Shown: piece after piece, positions 24,327-32,742 of the stretch
How positions within the stretch are numbered: position 1 is the first letter of the stretch
How the letters are laid out: every line of letters begins with the position of its first letter
DNA from: Streptomyces sp. M41(2017)
GTDB lineage: Bacteria > Actinomycetota > Actinomycetes > Streptomycetales > Streptomycetaceae
Length of the DNA: 64,000 bases
Assembly: GCF_002078175.1 (NCBI RefSeq)
Contig: NZ_MWFK01000001.1
Coordinates: 3,100,001 to 3,164,000, forward strand
Direction: 5' to 3'
Position numbers and translations under genes: made by a program
The notes under the pieces: generated by a model
What the model was told of the DNA's origin: nothing
What the model saw: the letters and a program-made list of their open reading frames with translations, nothing else
The model's database searches: none

Positions 24327-25445
24327 TCAGTGCGACAGGGTCGCCGGGCTGCCGCCGTTCGCCTCGTAGCCCGCGACCGCCATGGCGCGGTATATCGCGT
24401 AGTCCCCGGCGGGGTCCCGGGTCAGGGTCCAGGGCAGGGCGCCGACGTGGCCGTCCACGTGGACCAGCTGGTTCATCGCCTCGGACCAGCGTTCGCCGCG
24501 GACCAGGAAGAAGACCAGGAGGTGGCGGACGTGGGCGAGCATCGGGTCGTCGGGGCGGGCGGCGTGGACCGCGTAGAGCGCGCCGTGGACGGCCTTCGTC
24601 ACGACCTCGCTCTGGTAGAAGGCGCGGACCAGGTTCACCTCGGGGAGGTGCTCGAAGACGGCGAAGAGGGGCATCGCAGCGAGGAGCGAGCCCTGCGGGG
24701 CGCGGGCCGCCGCGGCCTCCGCGAAGGAGTACGCCACCTCGCGCGAGCCGTGCCACTTCTCGCACCAGTAGTGCAGGGCCGCCAGATGCGCGCCCATGTG
24801 GGAGGGGGCGCGGTCCAGGATCTTCAGCCAGACCTTCTCGAACTCCGGCTGCGAGTAGGCCAGTCCGCGCGCCACCGACAGCTCGATGATGTACGGGATC
24901 GGGTCACCGGGGGACAGCAGTGCCGCCTCGCCGCACGCGGCCCGCGCCTCCTCCATGATGATCCGGAAGTCGTCCGTGCCCGGAGTCGACGTGCGCCACG
25001 CCTGCTGCACCAGGAACTCTGCGTGCACCGCCGCGCCCCCGGCGTCCTTGGGGGCCTCGGCGCGCCACACCCGCAGCCACTGGCCGCCGGGCGTCTCGCT
25101 GACCCCGCCGGGCCGCTGCTGGAGTTCCAGGGACGCGGCGCCCGCGAACGCCTGCACCCGTTGCCACCGCGTCTCGCCGGCGATCTCCGTGCCGGCCAGC
25201 AGCTGCGAGGCCGCGTGATGGTCCTGGCCGCGCTGCACGACGTCCAGGACGTCCAGCAGGTCCGTGTCGGGGCCCGGCATGCGGATGTCCAGCTCCTCCT
25301 GCCGCAGGAACCCGTAGTTCGCCGGGTCCGCGGCGTCCGGGTCACCCGGCGAGACCAGCTGTACACCGGCGCGCCTGCGCCGCAGCACCGGCAGCAGGAC
25401 CAGGCTGAACATGCACAGCGCCATCAGGACCCAGAGAATCTCCAT
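24327..25445 (-). CDS. membrane-anchored helical-repeat hypothetical protein
   Basis: A 372-residue protein. An N-terminal membrane anchor (MEILWVLMALCMFSLVLLPVL followed by RRRR) precedes a cytoplasmic domain of paired alpha helices that look TPR-like (for example the WLKILDRAPSHMGAHLAALHYW and VRAFYQSEVVTKAVHGALYAV regions). No catalytic motif is visible; a scaffold or envelope role is possible. ATG 25445 is chosen because the anchor begins there. It is divergent from the cystathionine gamma-synthase gene. Confidence 0.75.
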   Translation of the reverse strand: MEILWVLMALCMFSLVLLPVLRRRRAGVQLVSPGDPDAADPANYGFLRQEELDIRMPGPDTDLLDVLDVVQRGQDHHAASQLLAGTEIAGETRWQRVQAFAGAASLELQQRPGGVSETPGGQWLRVWRAEAPKDAGGAAVHAEFLVQQAWRTSTPGTDDFRIIMEEARAACGEAALLSPGDPIPYIIELSVARGLAYSQPEFEKVWLKILDRAPSHMGAHLAALHYWCEKWHGSREVAYSFAEAAAARAPQGSLLAAMPLFAVFEHLPEVNLVRAFYQSEVVTKAVHGALYAVHAARPDDPMLAHVRHLLVFFLVRGERWSEAMNQLVHVDGHVGALPWTLTRDPAGDYAIYRAMAVAGYEANGGSPATLSH

Positions 25446-25756
25446 GCCACAAGCGAACCAGACGGGTCCGACAATTGGCGAACCCGGTCCCCAGCCCACC
25501 GACGCGCTACCGACCTGCCCGTTCCCGGAGCGGGTACACGGCCCCCGGTGGCCCCCTCCCGTCGGGCGCTCCGCCGGGAGCCGGACCCGCGGTGGAGTCC
25601 TGTCGCCGGAACCGCCGCCCGCCGCCCGCAGCCCGGCCCCGGCCCGTCCGTCCGCCGCGGAGCCGCCGCGCAGCCGCCGCCGCGGCAGCCCCGCGGCCCG
25701 GCCCCTTCACCGCGTCCGCCGTCACCACCCTCGCGGGAGCACTACGCTCGGGACCC
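25446..25756. other. divergent intergenic region
   Basis: About 310 bases of very GC-rich, CCG-rich DNA between two divergent genes. Open frames exist but are compositionally trivial. The only element I can support is the TACGCT hexamer in front of the cystathionine gamma-synthase gene. Confidence 0.5.
25743..25748 (+). promoter_or_regulatory. -10 element giving a probably leaderless mRNA
   Basis: TACGCT ends 8 bases before ATG 25757; there is no ribosome site. The region around 25720 has only a weak -35 (GTCACC). Confidence 0.45.
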
Positions 25757-26911
25757 ATGAGCGACAGGCACATCAGTCAGCATTTCGAGACCCTCGCGAT
25801 CCACGCGGGCAACACCGCCGATCCCCTGACCGGCGCGGTCGTCCCGCCGATCTACCAGGTCTCGACCTACAAGCAGGACGGCGTCGGCGGGCTGCGCGGC
25901 GGCTACGAGTACAGCCGTAGCGCCAACCCCACCAGGACCGCCCTGGAAGAGAACCTCGCCGCCCTGGAGGGCGGTCGCCGCGGCCTCGCGTTCGCGTCCG
26001 GACTGGCGGCCGAGGACTGCCTGTTGCGTACGCTGCTGAGCCCGGGCGATCACGTGGTCATCCCGAACGACGCGTACGGCGGCACGTTCCGTCTCTTCGC
26101 GAAGGTGGTCTCCCGCTGGGGCGTGGAGTGGTCCGTCGCCGACACCAGCGACCTGGAGTCGGTGCGCGCGGCGATCACCCGGAAGACGAAGGTCATCTGG
26201 GTCGAGACGCCCTCCAACCCGCTCCTCGGCATCACGGACATCGCCGCGGTCGCGCAGGTCGCGCGGGACGCGGGCGCCCGGCTCGTCGTCGACAACACGT
26301 TCGCCACGCCGTACCTCCAGCAGCCGCTGGCGCTCGGCGCGGACGTCGTCGTGCACTCCCTGACCAAGTACATGGGCGGCCACTCGGACGTCGTCGGCGG
26401 CGCCCTGATCACCGGGGACCAGGAGCTCGGCGAGGAGCTGGCGTACCACCAGAACGCGATGGGCGCGGTCGCCGGGCCCTTCGACTCCTGGCTGGTCCTG
26501 CGCGGCACCAAGACGCTCTCGGTGCGCATGGACCGGCACAGCGAGAACGCGGGCCGCGTCGCGGACATGCTCAGCCGGCACGCGCGCGTGACGAGCGTCC
26601 TGTACCCGGGCCTCCCGGAGCACCCCGGTCACGAGATCGCCGCGAAGCAGATGCGGGCGTTCGGCGGCATGGTGTCCTTCCGGGTCGCGGGCGGCGAGGA
26701 GGCGGCCGTCGAGGTCTGCAACCGCGCCAAGGTGTTCACGCTCGGTGAGTCGCTGGGCGGCGTGGAGTCGCTGATCGAGCACCCGGGACGTATGACGCAC
26801 GCGTCGGTGGCCGGATCCGCCCTGGAGGTCCCCGGTGACCTCGTCCGTGTCTCCGTGGGCATCGAGAACATCGACGACCTGCTCCAGGATCTGCAGCAGG
26901 CCCTCGGATAA
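25757..26911 (+). CDS. metB: cystathionine gamma-synthase (PLP-dependent trans-sulfuration enzyme)
   Basis: A 384-residue Cys/Met-metabolism PLP enzyme. It joins an activated homoserine to cysteine on the route to methionine, or works in the reverse direction as a gamma-lyase. Diagnostic segments are YEYSRSANPTR, FASGLAAEDCLL, WVETPSNPLL, VVDNTFATPYLQQPL and the PLP lysine in HSLTKYMGGHSD (Lys 204), with SLGGVESLIEHPGRMTHAS near the end. Synthase and lyase activities are hard to separate by sequence, so the symbol is provisional. It starts leaderless at ATG 25757 and converges with the small membrane protein gene 13 bases later. Confidence 0.92.
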   Translation: MSDRHISQHFETLAIHAGNTADPLTGAVVPPIYQVSTYKQDGVGGLRGGYEYSRSANPTRTALEENLAALEGGRRGLAFASGLAAEDCLLRTLLSPGDHVVIPNDAYGGTFRLFAKVVSRWGVEWSVADTSDLESVRAAITRKTKVIWVETPSNPLLGITDIAAVAQVARDAGARLVVDNTFATPYLQQPLALGADVVVHSLTKYMGGHSDVVGGALITGDQELGEELAYHQNAMGAVAGPFDSWLVLRGTKTLSVRMDRHSENAGRVADMLSRHARVTSVLYPGLPEHPGHEIAAKQMRAFGGMVSFRVAGGEEAAVEVCNRAKVFTLGESLGGVESLIEHPGRMTHASVAGSALEVPGDLVRVSVGIENIDDLLQDLQQALG

Positions 26912-26923
26912 CGGACGGCACCG

Positions 26924-27172
26924 TCACCAGTTCGACAGGGGTGGAGTCGTCTCCGACGGCGGCTCCACCCACGGGTGAACCGTGACCGCCCAGATCACGA
27001 AGACCGCGGCCGCCGCGCACAGCAGCACCCACATGACCCGCCGTGCCGCTCTCCGACGGCGCAGCATGCGCCCGCCCCGGCGGACGACCTCGCCGTAGAG
27101 GTCGGGCGGGACCACGGGCGGGGTCCGCTCCAGCATGCGGCGTACGGCCGCCTCCCGCTCCGGCAGGTTCAT
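26924..27172 (-). CDS. small single-pass membrane protein, coupled to sigma-like gene
   Basis: An 82-residue protein with a basic helical N-terminus (MNLPEREAAVRRMLE), a cluster of arginines (RRGGRMLRRRRAARR), one transmembrane helix (VMWVLLCAAAAVFVIWAV) and a short external tail (HPWVEPPSE). Its ATG overlaps the stop of the upstream sigma-like gene in an ATGA arrangement, so the two are translationally coupled. That context suggests an anti-sigma-like or membrane-tethering partner, although no zinc-binding anti-sigma motif is present. Confidence 0.75.
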   Translation of the reverse strand: MNLPEREAAVRRMLERTPPVVPPDLYGEVVRRGGRMLRRRRAARRVMWVLLCAAAAVFVIWAVTVHPWVEPPSETTPPLSNW

Positions 27173-27675
27173 GACGGAGCCACCTCCATCCGGGCGGGCG
27201 CCGGGCCGCGCGGCGGATGGAGCAGCGTCGCCGTCGCCCGCGCGCAGATCACCCGTACACGCTCCACGGGGAGCCCGAGCAGGGCCGCGGTCTGTTCCTC
27301 GGCGACCCCCTCGTACAGCCGGAGGACGAGGATCAGCCGTTCGTTGGGCGTGAGCCGGGCCAGGACGCTGTCCGGGGCCGGGGAGGGGCGCAGCCGCCCG
27401 AGCCCGCCGTACTGGTGCCAGGCGGCCCGCTGGAAGCGCACGGCGAGCTGCTGGCGGGTGCTGTCGTAGGGGTCCTCGCCGTGCAGGCGGTCCCAGGTGG
27501 CGTACGTGTGGGCGAGGGACAGGGTGAGCAGGCGCCGCGCGCGCGGGTTGGCGTCCCCGGGTTCCGCCGTGAGGAGGGTCGCGGTGTGCAGCAGCCGTCC
27601 GGCCGCGCCCGCGATGAACGCCTCGAACTCCCGGGCCCGGCGAACGCCTTGGGACGCATGCCGTTCTCGCACCAT
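27169..27675 (-). CDS. sigma-70 (SigE-family-like) DNA-binding protein
   Basis: A 168-residue protein resembling compact SigE-type ECF sigma factors: a helical region-2-like N-terminus (FEAFIAGAAGRLLHTATLLTAEPG, LSLAHTYATWDRL) and a region-4 helix-turn-helix (LTPNERLILVLRLYEGVAEEQTAALLGLPVERVRVI). Region 2 is degenerate compared with true sigma factors, so it may be a regulator rather than an active sigma. GGGAGG sits one base before ATG 27675 and four before GTG 27672, so GTG may be the real start. It ends in an ATGA overlap with the small membrane protein gene. Confidence 0.72.
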   Translation of the reverse strand: MVRERHASQGVRRAREFEAFIAGAAGRLLHTATLLTAEPGDANPRARRLLTLSLAHTYATWDRLHGEDPYDSTRQQLAVRFQRAAWHQYGGLGRLRPSPAPDSVLARLTPNERLILVLRLYEGVAEEQTAALLGLPVERVRVICARATATLLHPPRGPAPARMEVAPS

Positions 27676-27816
27676 GCCTCCCGCCTGAGGGCGACCTGTG
27701 AAACGGGTCCGCTGCCGCGTGCGGCCCGCCGCACCGATGTCGACGAGGACCCGGTCTCATATGAGGGCAGCCGCGGCCTTCCGGTCAAGAGTCCCGCGCA
27801 CACACGCGGGTGAACC

Positions 27817-27879
27817 GCGATCCTCGCGCGCGTGCGCACACCCGGCCCGCGCGCGTGCGTCGCGTGTGCGCACGCGCGC
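27817..27879. repeat. alternating purine-pyrimidine tract with 11-bp dyad
   Basis: A run of CG/TG/CA alternation in the gap between the sigma-like and MarR genes. Within it, GCGCGCGTGCG (27849-27859) pairs with CGCACGCGCGC (27869-27879). Such tracts favour left-handed DNA under supercoiling. No gene is seen in this gap. Confidence 0.6.
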
Positions 27880-27946
27880 CAGGGTCATGGACGCCGGGGA
27901 TGCCCGGAGCGGCGGGCGGCGCCCGTGAGGCTTGCGGGAGCGAGGC

Positions 27947-28471
27947 TCAGGAGGACGCTTCGGTGTCCGCCGCCGGTACGCCCTGGGCGGCCTGGCGGGC
28001 GGAGAGCGCGGTGTTGAAGCGGGTGAGGAGGGAGCAGAAGGCCTCGCGCTCCTCCGGCTCCCAGCCGGTGGTCAGTTCGGCCATCAACTGGCGCCGGGAA
28101 GTGCGTACTTCGTCGAGCCGGGCCTGGCCGCGCGGGGACAGCTGGAGCACCACGGCGCGCCCGTCCTCGGGGTGCGAGGTGCGCTTGACGAGTCCGGTGT
28201 CGACGAGCGGGGCGACCTGCCGGGTGACCGTCGAGGAGTCGATCCCCATGCTCGCGGCGAGCGCCTTGACGCCCATCGGACCCTCCTTGTCGAGGCGGTT
28301 GAGCAGCAGGTACGCGGCGCGGTCCATGGAGTTGCGCACCTGCCCCACTCCGCCGAGCCGGGTCTGTTCCGCACGGCGCGCGAAGACCGCGACCTCGTGC
28401 TGGAGGGTTTCGAGGAGACCGGTGTCACCGACGGTCGTCATGTCCATCGACATCTCTGGTGTAGTGGGCAT
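27947..28471 (-). CDS. MarR-family transcriptional regulator
   Basis: A 174-residue winged helix-turn-helix repressor. The recognition region is GVKALAASMGIDSSTVTRQVAPLVDTGLVKR followed by the wing HPEDGRAVVLQLSPRG, with dimerisation helices at both ends. It is divergent from the threonine ammonia-lyase gene (147-base gap), so it may regulate itself and possibly that gene, although MarR targets are often drug-efflux genes. ATG 28471 is used; internal Met codons 7, 9 and 11 are also possible. Confidence 0.92.
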   Translation of the reverse strand: MPTTPEMSMDMTTVGDTGLLETLQHEVAVFARRAEQTRLGGVGQVRNSMDRAAYLLLNRLDKEGPMGVKALAASMGIDSSTVTRQVAPLVDTGLVKRTSHPEDGRAVVLQLSPRGQARLDEVRTSRRQLMAELTTGWEPEEREAFCSLLTRFNTALSARQAAQGVPAADTEASS

Positions 28472-28618
28472 GGCCGGGGGCTCAATTCATGCGTGGGGAG
28501 CTGGGTTGGGGGACAGGGTACGCGGCTGGGGCGCGGGCCGTACCGGGGCTGGGCAAACCCGGTCTCGGAGGGTGGTCACGACGGGAGTGCGCCCGCGTGA
28601 ACTGCGAGACTCGAGGTC

Positions 28619-29848
28619 ATGAGCTACAGCACGGCCGACTCCTTCCCCAGTGTGACTCTCGATGACGTGCGCGGCGCGCAGAAGATGCTCACCGGGGTGG
28701 CGCGGACGACCGCGATGGAGGGCAGCCGGTACCTGACGCGCCTGGTGGGGGCGCCGGTGCACCTCAAGTGCGAGAACCTCCAGCGGACGGGTTCCTTCAA
28801 GCTGCGGGGTGCCTACGTGCGCATCGCGGGCCTGCTCCCGGAGGAGCGTGCCGCGGGTGTCGTGGCGGCGAGCGCGGGAAACCACGCGCAGGGCGTCGCG
28901 CTCGCGTCCTCGTTGCTCGGGGTGCGGTCCACGGTCTTCATGCCGACCGGGGCCCCGCTGCCGAAGGTGGCGGCCACCCGGCACTACGGCGCGGAGGTGA
29001 GGCTGCACGGTCAGGTGGTCGACGAGACACTGGCCGCCGCGCAGGAGTGCGCCGTCCGTACGGGGGCCGTGTTCATCCACCCCTTCGACCACCCCGACAT
29101 CATCGCGGGGCAGGGCACGGTCGGCCTGGAGATCCTGGAGCAGTGTCCCGAGGTGCGCACGATCGTCGTGGGCATCGGCGGCGGCGGCCTCGCGGCGGGC
29201 GTGGCGGTCGCGGTGAAGGCGCTGCGCCCGGACGTACGGGTCATCGGGGTGCAGGCCGAGGGCGCGGCGGCGTATCCGCCCTCGCTGGCCGCCGGCCGGC
29301 CGGTGTCGATCGAGCGGCCGGCGACGATGGCGGACGGCATCAAGGTGGGGCGCCCCGGTGACGTGCCCTTCCGGCTCGTCGAGGACCTGGTCGACGAGGT
29401 CCGCACGGTCTCCGAGAACAACCTGTCCAGTGCGCTGCTGCTGTGTCTGGAGCGCGCCAAGCTGGTCGTCGAGCCGGCCGGCGCGAGCCCCGTCGCGGCC
29501 CTGCTGGCCGATCCGGAGGCCTTCGAGGGCCCGGTGGTGGCGCTGCTGTCGGGCGGGAACGTGGACCCGTTGCTGATGCAGCGGATCCTGCGGCACGGCA
29601 TGGCGGCGGGCGGCCGCTACCTCGCCGTCACGCTGCGGCTGACCGACCGGCCCGGCGCTCTGGCCACGCTTCTCGGGGTGTTGTCAGTGGCGGATGCCAA
29701 TGTTCTCGATGTGAGTCACGTACGGACCGATCCGCGGCTCGGGCTCACGGAGGTGGAGGTCGAGCTCCAGCTGGAGACGAAGGGCCCCGAGCACTGCGCC
29801 GAGGTCAATATGGCGCTGCGCGAGGCGGGCTACACGGTCATCGACTGA
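28619..29848 (+). CDS. ilvA: threonine ammonia-lyase with ACT domain
   Basis: A 409-residue PLP enzyme converting L-threonine (or serine) to 2-oxobutyrate (or pyruvate) and ammonia. The catalytic lysine is in RTGSFKLRGAY (Lys 61); SAGNHAQGVA, GIGGGGLAAG and LSGGNVD are the PLP-phosphate and substrate loops. A single C-terminal ACT-like domain (about 325-409; VTLRLTDRPGALATLLGVLS) gives allosteric control, matching the shorter biodegradative/actinobacterial form rather than the double-ACT E. coli IlvA. GAGG lies 4 bases before ATG 28619. Confidence 0.94.
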   Translation: MSYSTADSFPSVTLDDVRGAQKMLTGVARTTAMEGSRYLTRLVGAPVHLKCENLQRTGSFKLRGAYVRIAGLLPEERAAGVVAASAGNHAQGVALASSLLGVRSTVFMPTGAPLPKVAATRHYGAEVRLHGQVVDETLAAAQECAVRTGAVFIHPFDHPDIIAGQGTVGLEILEQCPEVRTIVVGIGGGGLAAGVAVAVKALRPDVRVIGVQAEGAAAYPPSLAAGRPVSIERPATMADGIKVGRPGDVPFRLVEDLVDEVRTVSENNLSSALLLCLERAKLVVEPAGASPVAALLADPEAFEGPVVALLSGGNVDPLLMQRILRHGMAAGGRYLAVTLRLTDRPGALATLLGVLSVADANVLDVSHVRTDPRLGLTEVEVELQLETKGPEHCAEVNMALREAGYTVID

Positions 29849-29895
29849 GGTCGGAGCCGCTGTCACCGTCCGGTCGCCCTCCGTGTCGAAACCCA

Positions 29896-29924
29896 TTGAG
29901 GGACGCGATACATCGCGTTATGGT
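29896..29924 (+). promoter_or_regulatory. promoter with operator filling the spacer (DrrAB-like operon)
   Basis: TTGAGG (29896-29901), exactly 17 bases, then TATGGT (29919-29924). The spacer contains the perfect dyad ACGCGAT-AC-ATCGCGT (29903-29918). A repressor bound there would block RNA polymerase directly. The spacing leaves a leader of about 95 bases before the ABC gene. The dyad resembles PadR- or TetR-type operators. Confidence 0.7.
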
Positions 29925-30025
29925 GTGTGCGTCGACTCGACTCGATGTCCGGGTGGGGTCGCGCCGGGAAAACTATGCTCATTGGGTAAAAATCCGAGAA
30001 ATCCCCAAAGACGTGGAGAACTCTT

Positions 30026-31030
30026 ATGCCAGGCGCCATCTATGCCGAAGGCCTGGTGAAGACCTTCGGTGACGTAAGGGCTCTGGACGGCGTCGATCTC
30101 GATGTCCCGGAAGGAACCGTCCTCGGCCTCCTCGGACCGAACGGCGCGGGCAAGACGACCGCCGTCCGCTGTCTCACCACCCTGCTGCGCCCCGACAGCG
30201 GCAAGGCCGTGGTCGCGGGCATCGACGTGCTCAAGAACCCCGACGCGGTCCGCCGCAGCATCGGCCTCTCCGGACAGTTCGCCGCGGTCGACGAGTATCT
30301 GACCGGCCGGGAGAACCTCCAGATGGTCGGCCAGCTCTACCAGATGAGGGCGAAGGCCGCGAAGGTCAGGGCGACCGAGCTGCTGGACCAGTTCAACCTC
30401 ACGGACGCGGCCGACCGCACCACGAAGACGTACTCGGGAGGTATGCGCCGCCGGCTCGACCTGGCGGCCGCCCTCGTGGTGTCGCCCCCGGTCATGTTCA
30501 TGGACGAGCCGACCACCGGCCTCGACCCCCGCAACCGCCAGCAGCTGTGGGAGGTCATCAAGCAACTGGTCTCCGGGGGCACGACCCTGCTGCTGACCAC
30601 GCAGTATCTGGAAGAGGCCGACCACCTGGCGCACGACATCTGCGTGGTCGACCACGGCCGCGTCATCGCCCGCGGCACCGCCGACGAACTCAAGGCGCAG
30701 ACCGGCGGCGAGCGCGTCGAGGTCGTGGTGCACGAGCGCGACCGCATCGCGACGGCCTCCGAGGTGCTCCGCGGCTTCGGCAAGGGCGAGACCACGGTGG
30801 AGCAGCACACCCGCAAGCTCACGGTGCCGGTCAGCGGCGGCGCCAAGCTCCTCGCGGAGGTCATCCGCGAACTGGACGCGCGCGGCATCGAGATCGACGA
30901 CATCGGCCTGCGCCGCCCCACCCTCGACGACGTCTTCCTCTCCCTCACCGGCCACGCCGCCGAGCAGGAGTCCGTGGAGGACACCCCGGAAGACGGCGCC
31001 GACCAGCGCAGCAAGGAGACCGCGAAATGA
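30026..31030 (+). CDS. DrrA-like ABC exporter ATPase
   Basis: A 334-residue ATPase with Walker A (LGPNGAGKTT), signature YSGGMRRRLDLA, Walker B (VMFMDEPTTGLDP) and the long C-terminal extension found in DrrA-type drug/lipid exporters (GIEIDDIGLRRPTLDDVFLSLTG). GGAG lies 7 bases before ATG 30026. It overlaps the permease gene by ATGA and is driven by the operator-controlled promoter at 29896-29924. The likely job is export of a hydrophobic compound, possibly induced by that compound. Confidence 0.95.
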   Translation: MPGAIYAEGLVKTFGDVRALDGVDLDVPEGTVLGLLGPNGAGKTTAVRCLTTLLRPDSGKAVVAGIDVLKNPDAVRRSIGLSGQFAAVDEYLTGRENLQMVGQLYQMRAKAAKVRATELLDQFNLTDAADRTTKTYSGGMRRRLDLAAALVVSPPVMFMDEPTTGLDPRNRQQLWEVIKQLVSGGTTLLLTTQYLEEADHLAHDICVVDHGRVIARGTADELKAQTGGERVEVVVHERDRIATASEVLRGFGKGETTVEQHTRKLTVPVSGGAKLLAEVIRELDARGIEIDDIGLRRPTLDDVFLSLTGHAAEQESVEDTPEDGADQRSKETAK

Positions 31031-31884
31031 CCGCCGCCACCGACACCGTGCAGGTCATGCCGCGCGGCAGCGCCATCGGCCAGTCCGTCAGGGACTCCCT
31101 GGTCATGGCCAGGCGCAACCTGATCAGGATGTCCCGGATCCCGGAGGTGGTGATCTTCGGGCTGATCCAGCCGATCATGTTCGTGGTGCTGTTCACCTAC
31201 GTGTTCGGCGGCTCCATGAAGATCGGCGGCAGCACCAGCTCCTCCGCCTACACCAACTTCCTGATGGCCGGCATCTTCGCGCAGACCGTCACGTTCGCCA
31301 CCGCGGGCGCCGGAGCGGGCATCGCCGACGACATGCACAAGGGGCTCGTCGACCGCTTCCGCTCGCTCCCCATGGCGCGCGGCGCGGTGCTGACCGGCCG
31401 CACCCTGGCCGACCTCGTGCAGACCGCGCTGACCCTGCTCGTCCTCGCGGGGGTCGCCCTGCTGGTCGGCTGGCGCGTCGGCTCGTACGGCAGCACGAAC
31501 GCGTTCCGGGTCGCCGGGGCCTTCGGCCTGCTCCTCCTGCTGGGGTACGCGTTCACCTGGATCGGGGCGCTGATCGGCCTGTCGGTACGGACACCCGAGG
31601 CGGCCACCTCCGGCGGACTGATCTGGCTCTTCCCGGTCACCTTCATCTCGAACGCGTTCGTGGACACCAGCAACATGACCCCCTGGCTGCGGCACGTCGC
31701 GGACTGGAACCCGTTCAGCGCCACCGTGCAGGCCTGCCGTGTCCTGTTCGCGAACCCCGGGCAGTCGACGTCCGGCGCCTGGCCCATGCAGCACTCGGTG
31801 TGGGCCTCGGTCATCTACTCGGTCCTCATCGTGCTGATCTTCCGGACCCTCGCGGTCCGGAAGTACCGCTCGGCCACGGCGTAG
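31027..31884 (+). CDS. DrrB-like ABC-2 exporter permease
   Basis: A 285-residue membrane protein with six predicted helices and the ABC-2 features of DrrB (SLVMARRNLIRMSRIPEVVIF, FGLIQPIMFVVLFTYVFGGS, DRFRSLPMARGAVLTGRTLADL, WNPFSATVQACR). It overlaps the ATPase gene by 4 bases, indicating translational coupling and a 1:1 complex. A terminator lies 90 bases downstream, after a small tandem repeat. Confidence 0.95.
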   Translation: MTAATDTVQVMPRGSAIGQSVRDSLVMARRNLIRMSRIPEVVIFGLIQPIMFVVLFTYVFGGSMKIGGSTSSSAYTNFLMAGIFAQTVTFATAGAGAGIADDMHKGLVDRFRSLPMARGAVLTGRTLADLVQTALTLLVLAGVALLVGWRVGSYGSTNAFRVAGAFGLLLLLGYAFTWIGALIGLSVRTPEAATSGGLIWLFPVTFISNAFVDTSNMTPWLRHVADWNPFSATVQACRVLFANPGQSTSGAWPMQHSVWASVIYSVLIVLIFRTLAVRKYRSATA

Positions 31885-31890
31885 GCAACG

Positions 31891-31941
31891 GTCGGTGACC
31901 GCAAGCGGTGAGCGCAGCCGTGACCGCAGTCGGTGACCGCA
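31891..31941. repeat. four tandem 12-13-bp units
   Basis: GTCGGTGACCGCA occurs exactly at 31891-31903 and 31929-31941. Two diverged copies (AGCGGTGAGCGCA and GCCGTGACCGCA) fill the space between, giving a contiguous four-unit array after the permease stop. Confidence 0.75.
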
Positions 31942-31975
31942 CCCGATGACCCGCCGGGTGAGCGGGTCCGGACAT

Positions 31976-32010
31976 GGCGATGCCCCCGGCTTCCGGCCGG
32001 GGGCATCGCC
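31976..32010. terminator. bidirectional terminator between the permease gene and greA
   Basis: GGCGATGCCCCCGGC (31976-31990) pairs perfectly with 31996-32010 around a 5-base loop. It lies 21 bases from the end of convergent greA. Confidence 0.87.
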
Positions 32011-32030
32011 GTGGTCGCTGGTCCTGGGGC

Positions 32031-32528
32031 TCAGCCCTGGTAGGGCACGGCCTTGAGGATCTTCACCTTGGCGAGCTTGCCGTTCGGCAGCTCGTACTGG
32101 GCGTCCTCGCCGACCGACTTGCCGGTCACGCCGGAGCCCAGTGGGGACTGCGGGGAGAAGGTCTCGATGTCGGAGCTCGCGTACTCGCGGGAGGCGAGCA
32201 GGAAGTCCAGGGTGTCGTCCTCGTCGCCGTCGAAAGCGATGGTGACGACCATGCCCGGTGCGACCGCGCCGTCCGCCGCGGGAGCCTCGCCGACCTTGGC
32301 GTTCTCCAGGAGCTGGGTCAGCTGGCGCACACGGAGCTCCTGCTTGCCCTGCTCTTCCTTGGCCGCGTGGTACCCGCCGTTCTCGCGCAGGTCCCCCTCC
32401 TCGCGCGCGGCCGCGATCTTGGCGGCGATCTCCGTGCGCGCAGGACCAGACAGGTGATCCAGCTCGGCCTTGAGCTGGTTGTACGCCTCCTGGGTCAGCC
32501 AGGTGACGTTCTCGCTGGTCTGGGTCAC
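32031..32528 (-). CDS. greA: transcription elongation factor GreA
   Basis: A 165-residue factor that rescues backtracked RNA polymerase by stimulating transcript cleavage. The N-terminal coiled coil carries the acidic tip (EGDLRENGGYHAAKEEQ), and the C-terminal FKBP-like domain ends SPLGSGVTGKSVGEDAQYELPNG. GTG 32528 is chosen because AGGAG lies 6 bases upstream and the N-terminus (TQTSENVTWLTQEAYNQL) matches actinobacterial GreA; an in-frame start at 32606 has no such site. Confidence 0.95.
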   Translation of the reverse strand: MTQTSENVTWLTQEAYNQLKAELDHLSGPARTEIAAKIAAAREEGDLRENGGYHAAKEEQGKQELRVRQLTQLLENAKVGEAPAADGAVAPGMVVTIAFDGDEDDTLDFLLASREYASSDIETFSPQSPLGSGVTGKSVGEDAQYELPNGKLAKVKILKAVPYQG

Positions 32529-32742
32529 AGGTGCTCCTCGTAGGTACTGGGATACAAAGCATCGCCCTACCCAGAAGAATGTGCTTTCACGGGTGGGCGA
32601 AACCACGAGCCTAACAATTCAGTGGCCCGGAGGGGAGGACATAAGACGTCAGAATTACGTCGACGCAGGTCAGCGTCGGATACCGACAGTGATCACCGGG
32701 CCGCGTCCGGGGCGCCCGCGCCGCGTGGAACGGGGAGCGCGT

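Noticed and set aside
23845..24369. Small frames on both strands downstream of the Mrr-TerD gene
   Set aside because: No ribosome sites, no motif, and mutually overlapping.
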